Of a stretch of DNA of 64,000 nt, positions 23,355 to 35,362 are shown piece after piece. Position 1 is the first letter of the stretch. The number at the start of each line of letters is the position of its first letter. Source of the DNA: Combretum micranthum (taxonomy: Eukaryota; Streptophyta; Magnoliopsida; Myrtales; Combretaceae); assembly GCA_024138025.1 (NCBI GenBank), contig JAMXBD010000237.1, positions 558,001 through 622,000 of the forward strand, in the 5' to 3' direction. A program made the position numbers and the translations under genes. A model generated the notes under the pieces. It had not been told where the DNA came from, ran no database searches, and was given only the letters and a program-made list of their open reading frames with translations.

Positions 23355-26300
23355 TTATAGGTTAGCTAATTGTTTTCTATTTTCTATGTGAGGGAGAAAT
23401 CTGTAGTTTAAACATGAAATGATTGTATCACGGATTATATCTTGTATTCCTTGCTCGTACTTGAAACCCAAGTCCTTCAGCTTCTTAGAAGAAATGTCAG
23501 AAGGAATTGACTTATGTTCGTACATTAACCTGGAAAAAGAAAACAATAAACACTTTAATCCACAAAAATCTATGTATCAAGGGTTCTTCCCCAACTAATT
23601 TTTCCTTTTACGATTTCATATCCAACATGTGGAACGGACTTAGAAAATAGAACTTTTTAATGATTTAAATAGATGATCATGTTAAGATGAATGTTGTTAA
23701 AACACTATAAATAGAGATGGCATTATATTTAAGGGTGTATTTAGTTCTTTGGTTTGGCATTGGTTTGATATTTGTTTTGATCAAACTATTTATCAAAAAA
23801 TAGATATAGATAAAAAATACATATTTTTATTTATAAATAGACCTTACAGATTAGATATTGATATAGATTAAAAAAAATAATATATGGATAAAAAAACAGA
23901 TCATCCAAACAAACCTTAAATAGAATAGGCATGAAGAATGTCTTATGTAATCAACATATCACGACATTGGTATCTAATGACTATGTTAGAACTACAATGT
24001 CATCCTGTATTTCTACCATTTTATACAAATTCAATATTAAAACAATTACAAAGTTTTATCTTTTATTAAACTACCAAAAGTTCCATTCTCTTTTTATACT
24101 CGACCCAAAATGCTCACCACCTTATGTGTGAATCTCCTAAATGAATAGCATGCATGCATATAATGCAATCAACCAAGATATCCTAGTAATAAGTGCAATT
24201 AGTTCAATTCAATTTAATGAAAGTAAATGCACATAATACCTTTGCACATTTGAGGAAGGGTAATGTTTAGCTATATGTTGGATCAATTCAGGCAAAGTGC
24301 AGCTCTCTACACAGCATAGGTATCTCCCTTGTGCATGAGGTTGCTTCATTAGGAAAATGTGGGCATTGCATATATCTTCAATGTGAACTAGTGCAATTGA
24401 CCCCATCCTAGAGTTCACAGCAGAAAATATGTTGAACATCCCAGCATCACCTATAAAATTCACATATCAATAACCATATATAATCTTTGATTTCAGAATT
24501 TTTAAGGAGATTTATTACATTGAACAAATTTTTGCAAGAGTAATCAATTATGTCAGCACACATTTTCAATTCATTCATGCACAACCCTGTGCTATTAAGG
24601 GGATATGAAAAATTGTCTTATAGTGTTTACATTTTTAATTTTTTATGATTTAGTGTCTAAACTTGCCTTTGTGCAATTTAGTGTTTCTAATTTCAATCAC
24701 TATAAGAAAACTAAGGGTTAGAGACAAAATTTATATTTCTATACATAAATTTCTATCATAAAAATCATCATTTCTGATTCTATCCGTAGAAATATAATCT
24801 ATTTTACTTATCTTCTATCGCTGAATTTTTGTCTATAAAATCAATATTCTTGTAATGAATTTGGTTATAATTTAGTAAAAATTTAGATACCAAATTGTTA
24901 AGCAAATTGAAAATATAGGTATAGATATTAAATTGTTAAAGATCGAAAATACAGTCACTTATCGTGCCTTTATCTCCTCTATTAAGCAACACGAGCCAGC
25001 TCATTCGTGTAAAATCCCCTACTCACCGGTTATTGGTGACAACAGAACCTGAATGCTAGATGGGACACTTGAAGTGAGGAATGGGCCACCAACTGTGGTT
25101 GTTACAACCGAAACGAGGTCAATACCGTTGGCCTTTGCAAAATGAAAGGCTGCTTCTTCTGTTCGAAGTTTCGATAAAGCATAAACCTAGCATGTCACAT
25201 GAAGGTCTTATAATTAAAAGCATGAAAACCTGAGTTATGTAACCCAAAAAAGAAAAGAAAGTCATAACATTAGTTAGTGAAAATAAGTGCAAAAGAGAAG
25301 CTTGATTACCCATCCACTTGCTTTTGTCTTCAAAACATTCTCAATGGATGTTTGACAATTTTCATCAACTAGAGCTCTCCATTTTCCTAGCTTGTCTTTA
25401 GCACTGATGGTGCTGATTGAAGATGTGTAGACAACCCTTTTCACTAACTTGGATTTCAAGCAAGATCTTAGGATGTTTATGGTTCCTTTGATCGCAGGAT
25501 TGATGATGTTTGTTTCGACATATGCCTCTTGAAATTTAAGTTAAAAATAATAAATGAATTTAGTGAAAGATAGATTAAACGCATGTATATAACACATATA
25601 TAATACTTGTTATTTTGAGCTTTTTGCCATGTTGTCATTTTTTTCCCCTTGCTACGTTGTCTCAACTCTTAATAGGTATAGATACGTATTTATGTATGTA
25701 TAATGTTTGCAATAAGAAAAAAAGTGTAACACTTGGCCCAGTTTGTTTTAACGATAATGTTTTTCAGTAAAATATGCTTTCATCTTTTGGACAATTTAGA
25801 AACATTTTTTTTTTTTGGAAAGCATAAACTCATTCGAAACTTATTTTTGAAAAAACAACTCAAAGAATATAAAAGTGTGAATCATTTTTCTTCAATTTAT
25901 GAACTTCCTCTATCAATCATTTATCATCTAGAGACATTTATTATTATTATTTTTTAGTAAACCTTTTCAACAAAAAAAAAAAAAAAACAAATAGTTTCAT
26001 CAAAACAATTTGTCGTGAAAAGTGAAAGTGGGTTTGAAAATTGTCATATCCAATAAAATAATGTCTCAATGATATAACTATCAATTATAACCAAACTCAT
26101 AGGAGCATACATAACACACAAATAAGCACATGTGTTTATTATTGTTATTCAGGGTGTTTGATTGTGATTGGAAGATTTTTTTTTTTTATCATTACGAGAG
26201 GAGAGATTCAAATCTGGTACCTTTCGTTTGAGAAATCTAGAGAGATATCACTAGGTTGCAATGCCATTGATATTAAAGGGGATTATTAAGACATCTCTTT

Positions 26301-29300
26301 GGGAACAATAGTTTTTCATCGTGAAAAATCGTGAAAATTCAGATTATTCATATGTAATTTATGCAATATGAACAATGTAAGGATCAATGGACAAAGAATG
26401 TAAATTGAACAATATATATACCAATGTCGTCCTCGCAATTGGAAATGCCAAATTGCATGGAGGCAGCAACATGAAAGACGCCCTCACAACCCTCAACAGC
26501 CTCATCAAAACTCCCTTCTTTGAGAAGATCAGCTCGGAATAGTCTCAACCGGTCACCACCATTCCATTTCGATTGCAAATCCTTACATTTAGCTGAATTT
26601 ATCCACATTACAACAAAAATCTTAGATTATCATAAACTTGTTAAACCATTGAATGCTTGATCTTGGTCTAATTAATCCATTCTCGATCACTTATTATTAT
26701 CCAATCATATGAATAATGCTACTATGAAATTCAATCCGATCGACAGAATATCCAATCGTCAGAAGTCGTTTTAGGATTTTACTTTTTTTTTGGAATTTTC
26801 CTTTCACTTGTGTAGAATTAGTCGTGCTTAGGGTCACTAATTTTTGCAATAAATAAATAAGGAAAAAAAAAAAGGGTTTTGACGGAGACATTAGTATCAT
26901 CAAAAGTATTTTACAATAATGTTTCCATCAACCGCATTGTCCATGCTCTAGAAAATAATTTTAATAGTATAGATACATTACATGAATTATTTAGTGACAA
27001 ATAAGTATCGATCAAATTTTAACGTGTATCTTTTTAGTAACCATACACTATCATCACCAATTATCAATATAATATCGGTGTTTGCTCATCACTTATTTTG
27101 AATATGTGATATATAAGTAGCAATGATTCTTTCTCTTTAAGTTTTCTTTTCCTATTTGATTTTTTTAAAATGTGGAAGATATTATTTCATTTGCATTAGG
27201 CCCATCTTGAGGGATCACATGGATTGGGAAAAGAGCTCATAGAATATAACCATTTTTCAGTTCCAAGTTTTAACCTAGACTCTAGACATACCTTCCTTGT
27301 TGGGCCACCCAAAAGTGTGAAAAGAGTGGCCCAATTTAGCCCATAGTCTATTATGTGAATGTTTTAAACTTGAAATGAGTCAATCAAATAGACTAGCTCC
27401 AGCCAAAACATTATTTAAAGGGGAAAAAAAATGGGACGATTATAATAGCCTAATTGGGTAGCAATTTTCGTTATTATTATTTTTTAAATAGCAGAACAAG
27501 CCAAAGACATAGGGCATTGGGTTCTTTTGTTATTTCGTTATTATGATGTAAGCAGTGATCGATCAATCTATCTAAAAATTGAGAGTGATAAATTAGATAT
27601 AAGACTTTTTAAAATAATAATGAAAAGTAAATAATTCAAAACCATTTATAATGTATGCATTTAATCAAATCTTTTATAATTTGAGTATGCCAAAAATAGA
27701 AAATACAGGCGTAAATACATAAATGCCCTTCTCATAAAGCTAAAATCTAACAATTTGTTATAAATGGTAGATTAATTCATCCTCTAGAGTATTTAGTTTT
27801 ACAAATATAGGCAAAATAAGCTTTTTGTATCCAATAAATACTTAAAAATAGAATATACACTCTTAAAACCTTTTCTCTTGAAAATACTTAAACCTACTTT
27901 TTTCAATTTTCATTCTTCACTCAGCGTAATTACGATCCAAATTAAAGGGAATGACAATTTATGGAGACTTGTTTTCTGTACTTATAACACTACAAATAAT
28001 GTATTTTTGTAACCATAAATCATTAGAGATATATATCGATGTGTATACTACGGCATGTTTAAATGGTAAAATAGAATAAAGTAGCAATATAACTATAATT
28101 ATGAATATATAAAATAAAAAAAGGTAGTAACTATTATTTTGTCTATTCATATTTAAAATAATACAAGATTGGTTATGAATCTAAAATTATCGATATACCA
28201 TTGACCTTCTTCATTGCTTGAATGCGCGCTAGGATCTAATGGGGTAAAGTAACAAAATATGCGTGGAAAGACTAATTAATATATCGTTTTTCTTTTGATC
28301 TTGAGAAGAACTTACAATATTTTATTCTAAAATCATAAATACTCCGTGGAATAGTTATTTCATAAGTAAAATAGAGTTTCAGTATTCCACAAAGATAGAC
28401 CTTGCCACAAGCAGGGCTGAGCAAAAAAACTAATCGAACCGAACCAATCCGTAATCAAATAGGGGTATTTTTTTTCTGAATGGTTTGATTTAAATATTTT
28501 CCTATCGGAACCAATTCGTAAATTTATGGTATGGTTTGGAAGGTAAACTAAACTAATCCGTAAAACCGAACCAAACCGTTTTAGAAAAATATAATAATAT
28601 TTTATAATATGTTCATGTGATTTCATTTTATTTTTATTATTTGGTGAATATTGATTAAAATCAACTTGTTCATTTTTAATTTTTTTTAGGCTCATGATTT
28701 GTATTTTTTTTCATGATGAACTATTTTTTTAATAGCTTTTAACTTTATAAAGTATGAAATTTATTTATTCACTTACAAACTCTTATTATGTATTAGTTGT
28801 TTAATATATTTTTTCAGCGGATCATTTTATTTATTTATAAATTTTGTTGATAGATGATTTTTTATTTTATTTAAATTTATTAGTAGATAATTGACTTGAT
28901 AATTTTATTAAAAATTATAAATTATGACTTACTATGTATTGGTTGGTGAATATATTTTATTAGTGGATAACTTATTTTATAGAGAACTATTGAAAGTGTG
29001 ATGAATTCATAAAGTATATTGTCGTGGTCTATAATATAAACTTTATAAAATGATATAAATATTTAAGTACCTACACAAATGTAAAAAAAAAAAAAAAAAA
29101 ACTAAGATAATGAAAATTTTTAGTTAGAATTTTGATTTAATCTATAATCCAAACTGAACTCGACCATTATTTAATGGTTTAAAAAATTTCTAATATGAGC
29201 CAAACTTTTACTTAATGATTTGGTTTGGGATGGAAAAAAAAATCAAACCGTAAATCATGATTTGGTTTTGTTTTAGGAAAAACCGAACCAAACCGATCCA

Positions 29301-32300
29301 TACCTACCCCTAGCCACAAGTCCACTCCCAGCTCGTTTCAATCTCTCCCAGACCCATACTTGTCCAAATTCTTTCTTTTTATTTTTCTTTTTCATTTTGC
29401 TAAAGTTATTTTGATATGCCTCGTGAGGAAATATTATATTGCATATTTTAGTGCAAACAACTTCACATTTCCATATTTGGGGATAAAAGGAGGTAAAGTA
29501 CCTATATTTTCAATTTTCGGTAATTTAGTGTCTTATATTTAGATTGTGACAATTCAGTGTTCTTACTTTTAAAAATATGTGATTCATGTTGATGTCTACA
29601 TAATAGCTGATATTTGATCAAAGAGTGCCAACATCTAAATATGTTGTATTAAATTACTAAAAAAATAAAAATATAGACACTTGCTCTGCCATTATCATGT
29701 GATCAAAATAAATGCACTTCAAATGTTATTTAATAAAGGCACTAAATTCAGCCAAAAAAAAATAAATAAAGGCACTAAATTATACATATTTTGAAAGTAT
29801 AAGTATTAATTTAACAAACTCTAAAAATGAAAAATCAAATTACCAAAAATTAAAAATACGAGCACTTGACCACCCAAAATCCATCAATTTGATTCTATTT
29901 GTTAGGAAAAGGAGAGTGGCCTTTTTAACTCCATTAGTTTTATATGCAAAATCAATACCAATGGATGCACAAATAAACTAAGAGTATCAAAACTACATTA
30001 ACTTAACTTCTAATTATTAATATAATTTATCAATAACTTTACAATCTAATGATATTAAAACTATCTCTTAGATAGAATTAGATACAACTCTTTTCTATTT
30101 CTTCTCCCTACAGTAATAAATTAGGGTGCAATAGCTATGGACTGAGTAGGTCGCGATTTGGACCCTATTTTTATAAGTCTAAGGGGAAGGAAAAAAAAAG
30201 AAAGGATTTTTCATTTCACTCCAACAAAGTGATCTTAAGAACTTTTGAAGTTTGATTGGATTTTAAGTAGCAATGTGAAGAATACTGATGAAATTGAAAA
30301 ATCGAACCGAAACTAGAAAACCAATTAAAAAAAATGATTAATCAGTTTTTTAGTTTTTGGTTTAGGATTACGGTTTTTATTTTTTTCAGTTTTTAGTTTC
30401 GGTTTTAGCTTTATAACTATAAAAAACTGATAATTAATGATTAACAATGAACACTCCTGATTTTTAAGATGATTATAGATTAAACAACTCTAGATAAATA
30501 CTACCGTCATATCTAAATTTTAGTATGAAAATAAAGGATTTTCTACACACTTATCCAATCCGTGGCTGCTTCATGGCTGTGTTCTACCTAACCACATGGT
30601 ACTTTTATATGTTATGTTACCCATAGTTCAGTCCCAACATCTTTAATGTGTTTAAATAAAACGCCGAAATAATAATAATAAAAAAAAAAACCTGTTTCTC
30701 ACGATGAGAGAGATTATGCGACCGCTTCAATTATTATAAACTCAGTGCAGCTTTTAGGCTAACTAAAGATATTATTATAAAATCCATCAATTTTTCACAA
30801 ATAGAAGATTACAAACATATTTGAATGAATATAACATAGTTCGGGGATTTAATGAGGATATTGAGAAAGATTTAGAGGATCTATATTTGTACATATTGCC
30901 TAAAAATACTTTTGATAAGTATGAAATTAGCTAAATTATACGCTTATAAATCATACATATAAATTTATAGTTTTTGCCTAAATAATTTTTTTATCCATTT
31001 TAATCAGAAACAAAAAGTCTTATAAATATCATAAGTCCACAGAATCACTCAATTTTCAAAAATTTTTGTAACTAAAATTTAATCTTCCGTTTCTCAAATA
31101 TTACCAAAATATAAAATGTCTAGATATTATAGTAATTAGTGCTTGTACCGGGAGATACTGAATAAATCGTTGAGCAAACATTGGTCGTTTTTGCGGAAGT
31201 TGTTATATAAAATGGAAAATATCAATAAATTGTGAGTAAAATTATTTCCAATATTAAAGATGGGAAACATTTTTTTAATTTAGTTTCCACTTCATTAATC
31301 TAACTTCATTAATGTCATAAGTGGTACCAAACTTTGATAAAATGTGCAATTAGATTTCTAAATTTTAAAATTGATCAATTTATTATTTCAACTTTAAAAT
31401 TGATCAAATTAATACCTAAACGAACTTTAGTTTATGTATTAAATTAATCAATTTTAAAGTTCAAGTAACTAATTGTATATTTTATCAAAGTTTAAGTATC
31501 ATTTATGACATTATTTCTTCCACAAACCCTAGTTTAGAGGGGGTAGTCTCATAGTCGTACCTCCCTTCTAAATCTCTTTTTATTGTTAATTGCAATATTT
31601 TCACATATTCATCACTATCGATTAGAAGAGCCACAACTCTCTCACTATCAATTTAAAAAACTGCAGATCTACTATTTTTATCATCAGATCCAGGTTGTAT
31701 TCTATTATTTCCATCATCATCAATAATCTAGGTGGTTTAAAAGGGCATGAAAATTAAGCAAATATTATTTTATCGATAGCTATTAAAATAAGTAGATTTT
31801 TTATGTACTTGTTATTTATGATTTTTAATTTATTTTCTTCCCTTATATAGGATTTTACCATCCCTTTTCTGAGATTTAATCTACCCACTAGTTGGTTGAT
31901 TTTTTATGTACTTATTATTTATGATTTTTAATTTATTTTCATCCCTTATATAGGATTTTACCATCCGTTTCATAGGATTTAATCTATCCACTAGTTGGTT
32001 GAGTTTTATTATCTTAAGAGAGTTTCTATCCCCTGTATAGGATATTTTGATAATAGAAGAAATGTATCCGTTTAAATAGTTGGATAATTGTATTCCTAGC
32101 TCTTTATTTGTTGTTTTTCTTATATCAATCATCGTAATCGATGTGATTTCTTGTAGCGAATGAAATCCATCATGGGTGGGGGTGGTGGGCGCGGTGGGGG
32201 GGCGCGGTGGGTTGGGAAATCTAACTTCAAATGATAAGGACAGGAAGAAAAAAAAGACAAGTTACCACAGGTACCTTCCGTCTTCACTAACAACTGAAAA

Positions 32301-32876
32301 ATTACTTCTGACAACTCTTAAAACTCAATATTAGAAGAAGAGTTGAACATTGTGAAATTGAAATTATAACATATACAGGGATTTCTAAATTAAAGTTTCT
32401 TTGCTTCAAGCGGAGTCTTTCATTTGCCAATTCAAGCCGTTTCTTGTGAAGATTTTAGACCACAAAATAACATAAAAAATTAGATATAAACAATGAAACA
32501 ATCAATTATTTTTATCGTACTTATAAAGGAGCAATGTTAATGCCAACTTCGATGGAAGAACCAAGTTGATGTGTACAGATTTTTATATTATAAGAGTTTT
32601 CCTCAAAAATGTTTCATTATATTGCCAAAAAATAAAAAAGGAGAATTCAAACACCTATATGCACACCTCTTTAAGTAGAAATTAAATTAAAAAGTGCAGG
32701 AGAATATAAATTGATTTCTACTGACCAGGATCTCGGACAGTGGCATGAACCTTAAAACCCTTGTCAAGAAGAGACTTCACCAGCCAAGATCCAATATAAC
32801 CATTAGCACCGCTAACACAATAAGTAGGAATTGAAATGCTCTCTTTATTATCTTTGCATGTACTTGTATCCTCCAT
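23355..32876 (-). CDS. NAD(P)-dependent reductase, DFR/ANR-like SDR (six exons)
   Basis: Exons on the minus strand: 32876-32726, 26592-26422, 25527-25310, 25186-25027, 24450-24240 and 23529-23355. All introns are GT-AG and phases fit, giving 361 residues, close to the ~350 usual for the group. Residues 18-50 hold the Rossmann entry with GANGYIG (Gly23, 26, 29) and VRD (Arg48), typical of NADPH-binding extended SDRs. [20 protein letters not shown] (73-91) is the DFR/ANR signature region; TSS (142-144) and YALSK (Tyr182, Lys186) supply the Ser-Tyr-Lys catalytic set. [19 protein letters not shown] follows in exon 5. No signal peptide is seen, so it is probably cytosolic. The pattern best resembles Arabidopsis At4g27250; the substrate (flavonoid, brassinosteroid or other carbonyl) cannot be told from sequence. 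An in-frame ATG at 32906 would add ten residues; I chose 32876 because the family starts close to the Rossmann strand. Confidence 0.92.
23733..23915. mobile_element. MITE in intron 5 of the reductase gene
   Basis: A 183-bp unit starts GGGTGTATTTAGTT and ends ATCCAAACAAACC, with TTAA on both sides (23729-23732, 23916-23919). Internal similarity to the MITE at 16061 shows they are one family. TTAA could be a target duplication. Confidence 0.6.
24610..24962. mobile_element. MITE in intron 4, split by a CACTA-type MITE
   Basis: The left part (TAGTGTTTACATTTTTAATT, then GATTTAGTGTC) and the right part (GATCGAAAATACAGTCACTT) are loose inverted ends, related to those of the element at 29489-29874. 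The sequence is interrupted by the smaller element at 24698. Confidence 0.5.
24698..24857. mobile_element. CACTA-type MITE, 160 bp, 3-bp target duplication
   Basis: Starts CACTATAAGAAAACTAAGGG; the right end, reverse-complemented, starts CATTACAAGAATATTG. AAT flanks both sides (24695-24697 and 24858-24860), the 3-bp duplication expected of CACTA transposons. No coding capacity. Confidence 0.8.
26165..26290 (-). mobile_element. Possible tRNA-derived SINE in intron 2
   Basis: On the minus strand, ATGGCATTGCAACCTAGTGA resembles a degenerate A-box region, and GGTACCAGATTTGAATCTC resembles a B box (consensus GGTTCRANNC). An A-rich run follows (the T run at about 26171-26183 on the plus strand). 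The flanking duplication is not clear. Confidence 0.4.
28412..29312. mobile_element. Non-autonomous hAT element in intron 1, 8-bp duplication
   Basis: Starts CAGGGCTGAGC and ends CTACCCCTA, so the reverse-complemented right end starts TAGGGGTAGG. GCCACAAG is present at 28404-28411 and 29313-29320, a perfect 8-bp duplication. Near each end are repeated ACCGAACC motifs (inverted between ends), typical of subterminal transposase-binding repeats. No transposase is encoded. Confidence 0.88.
29489..29874. mobile_element. TIR-bearing MITE in intron 1, ~386 bp
   Basis: The first ~38 bp (GGAGGTAAAGTACCTATATT onward) and the reverse complement of the last ~38 bp (GGTGGTCAAGTGCTCGTATT onward) align with about three quarters identity, ending in the shared GGTAATTT. 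No clear target duplication. The element in intron 4 at 24610 is related. Confidence 0.65.
31311..31512. mobile_element. MITE with ~45-bp inverted ends in intron 1
   Basis: AATGTCATAAGTGGTACC... at the left matches the reverse complement of the right end, AATGTCATAAATGATAC..., through ACTTTGATAAAAT and CAATTAG. The 202-bp unit would fold into a long hairpin. The middle contains further inverted ATTGATCAA motifs. Confidence 0.75.
31795..32006. repeat. 103-bp tandem duplication in intron 1
   Basis: GATTTTTTATGTACTT starts at 31795 and again at 31898; both units continue through CTTATATAGGATTTTACCAT to CACTAGTTGGTTGA. The two copies differ at only a few positions. Confidence 0.85.
32174..32216 (+). 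other. G-rich tract able to form a G-quadruplex
   Basis: The plus strand has GGG, GGGGG, GGG, GGGGGGG and GGG runs separated by short spacers, in otherwise AT-rich DNA. It lies about 510 bp inside intron 1; the plus strand is the template strand of the gene. Confidence 0.6.
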
Positions 32877-32942
32877 TGTTGAGTGCAAATACCAACTATT
32901 GGCCAAGAAGCTAAAGAGACAGTAGTTTTATCTCTCTTAATC

Positions 32943-32969
32943 TCTTGTGTGTGTGTATGTGTGTGTGTT
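32943..32969. repeat. TG/CA microsatellite in the 5' leader region
   Basis: A run of TG repeats with one interruption lies 67-93 bp upstream of the chosen start codon of the reductase gene, so it probably falls in its 5' untranslated region or core promoter. Confidence 0.8.
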
Positions 32970-33127
32970 TGCTTTAATAAAGGCACATTGGAAGACAATT
33001 AAGAACTGAAAAAGATAAATTAAGGGTTACACACACAAGACACACTTGTGAATTATTTACATCTGTTCCTCAGTTTCCACATGTCATGTAGTGAAATGTT
33101 GATTTTTCTACCATTACTGCCATTAGA

Positions 33128-33154
33128 GGGGCGGCGGGTTGGGGGGTCTGGGGG
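33128..33154 (+). promoter_or_regulatory. G-quadruplex motif upstream of the reductase gene
   Basis: Four G runs (GGGG, GGG, GGGGGG and GGGGG) with loops of 2-4 nt occur 252-278 bp upstream of the ATG. The surroundings are AT-rich. It sits where a proximal promoter would be. No convincing TATA box was found between it and the start codon. Any regulatory effect is inference. Confidence 0.5.
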
Positions 33155-33239
33155 AGCTGAGGAAAGAGAGGGGAAACATGATTGGAAAGCAATAAGATGG
33201 AGCATTCTAATTACTGATAGGTTTATTAAAGTATAATTA

Positions 33240-34774
33240 TATATTATATATTTCAATCCATTTGACTCAAATAAGTGAAATCGGTAAATCTAATAAAAAA
33301 AATGAAATTTTATTAATTTTATCCGTAGACTCGGTTGGAGATATAACATTTTATAAAAAAACGATTTTATGTACTAGTTAGTTTGAAAAAGTTTTGATAA
33401 AAATATAAATTCATAGAATCATACGAGTAAAATTGTGATTTTCATAACTATGATAATATAATGTATGAGGGAATCAAATCTAAATTCTTATGTTGAAAGA
33501 TTAGTATTTATACTCTAGTACATAATAAGAATAGTAATATTGAAATTATACTTGTTTGTAAACATGTTTATAGACAGTTCAACACAATAATACTATGGAT
33601 AATTCCACATTGGGTTAAGGAGTGTTTCTCTCCAATAAAAAATTATTGAAATTTTCGAACTTAAAAATATTGATTCATCATATATCTAGTTAAAATGCAG
33701 TTTTTAATATAATTAACGTATAGAAAGTCAAACAAGTTTATTCATTTATTTATATTTTCTTAATGAAGTTTTTAAATACTAGTATACTTTTATTTGAAAT
33801 TTTTAAAGTGTTATCATATATAAATATTTAAAAGGAACTTATAAATTAATCCTACATCATATTTGTGATATCTTTCAAATATAAAGTAGTGAAATTTTAA
33901 TCAATGAGACATCTTATGTCATAATAATTTAAAATTTATTAGAACTTTAAAGTTAAGTGTATATAATTAAAAATACTTTTAGGTTAAACCGTGAATGACA
34001 TCTTGAAAAGCATTAAAGGGCACAGTACTACAGTAACTATTGTTGTGAGTTGTTACGAGATTTTGGGAAAGGAAGGATCCTGCATCATGGTTCTAGATGA
34101 TAAGACACTAGGTTTTTGTTTAATATTACCAATTCATTAGGACACCGCAAAAGAGTATCTCTATCCTTTATTAACTTTTTTTAATCTTTTGGGCCATTAA
34201 AAAAAAAAAGTATGATTAACCAAATACCATCTTTTTGACAATACAAGGCATTTGGTACCATAAATATCGTATGCATTTGAGCCAGAAAGGTCATCGATAT
34301 GGTACAATGACGGAGGGTCATTTCATCTATAGATTTCCTTTTTTCCAACCGACAACCGTAACAGACACTATGAAAATTATTGATACCTTTATACAGTAAA
34401 TAGGAATAAAAATAAATGAAGGAAGTAAATGCCGTCCTACATCCTCACTAATCGAGCGCACTTACAATAATTGTTCAATCGTGATCATGGGTTGTAAAAG
34501 CTACATAGACTATGTTGGCTGGCCTATAATAGAGCCATATATAAATGTGAAAGTTCCATGTAACAAATTTTAGATAAATTCAAAGATAAAGAACCGTCGG
34601 AAGAAGCAGCAAGTCTATAATTAAGTCCCATATAAAAGTTGAAATATACATATACATGACAGGATGAAATAGATTTGGATCATCTTCGTGTAAACTTCCT
34701 TTATTTCCCTCCATTCAGGCTTTTAAAATATTGGCATGTGAATTCATAATAACAACCGATTGAGGTTAATTTAT
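33240..34774. other. Upstream intergenic DNA
   Basis: AT-rich sequence between the reductase promoter region and the TRIM-like array. I see no gene, clear repeat or inverted-end element. Confidence 0.4.
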
Positions 34775-35350
34775 CTTTTTAGCAAATGATAGAGCTTAAC
34801 ATGCAGATATTATAAAAATATTCTCTCATTTTGTGTTTGCATTTGTTAAGTAAATAGTATCATTCGTGAGATTGATGAGCTCATATTGTAAGACACTATT
34901 AACGTGTTTTAATAAAGTCCTCCTATATTTAAGGTAATAGATGAAGTTATCATGTGTTGAGATACTTATGTGAAGTCTTACGTGTGTATAGGCAATTTAT
35001 GAAGTACTCATATCGAGGCATTGAGTGAAGTTCTTTGTTGAAGCGATGTGAAGTCCATTGTTGTGAGGCAATTGTTTGTGATGAATAAAATGTATTAAGT
35101 CCTCGTTGAATGAGTCAATTTGTGGACCGTGGAGATTAAGGAGTGGGCCAAACTCCACATTAAATCTAGAGTAATCTTTTCATTCTCTTATTTCTTTATT
35201 ATTATTGTTTTAATTGTGTGTAAAAGGATTGAAAAGATAATGGTAGGTTAAATGTGCTCAAAATCAATTTTAGTAGCTTGCCTCATATCTTCTGCTTCCA
35301 CAATATGCATGCACGTGTAATCAAGCCTAGTCAATGTTTTTTTTCAATAG

Positions 35351-35362
35351 TTGGTATTAGAG
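35351..35362 (+). other. Primer-binding site, first internal region
   Basis: TTGGTATTAGAG directly follows the LTR end (TTTTCAATAG). It matches the complement of plant initiator tRNA-Met except for C to T at one position in the core. This marks the start of minus-strand priming. Confidence 0.75.

Larger units (their letters stand above)
26593..32725 (-). other. Intron 1 of the reductase gene, 6.1 kb
   Basis: Starts GTCAGTAG after ...GATCCTG and ends ...AAATTCAG before CTAAATGT. The other four introns are only 123-894 bp. It holds a 901-bp hAT element, two further TIR elements, a 103-bp tandem duplication and a G-rich tract. The remaining DNA is AT-rich with no coding sequence recognised. Confidence 0.85.

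Noticed and set aside
24510..24860. Extra exon in intron 4 of the reductase
   Set aside because: The frame already joins exactly between 25027 and 24450, and the region is MITE sequence.
32129..32314. Proline-rich 61-residue protein on the minus strand
   Set aside because: It is the complement of the G-rich tract in intron 1 and has no other gene support.
32777..32998. A second, overlapping 73-residue frame upstream of the reductase
   Set aside because: It overlaps exon 1 in another frame and is driven by the CA microsatellite.
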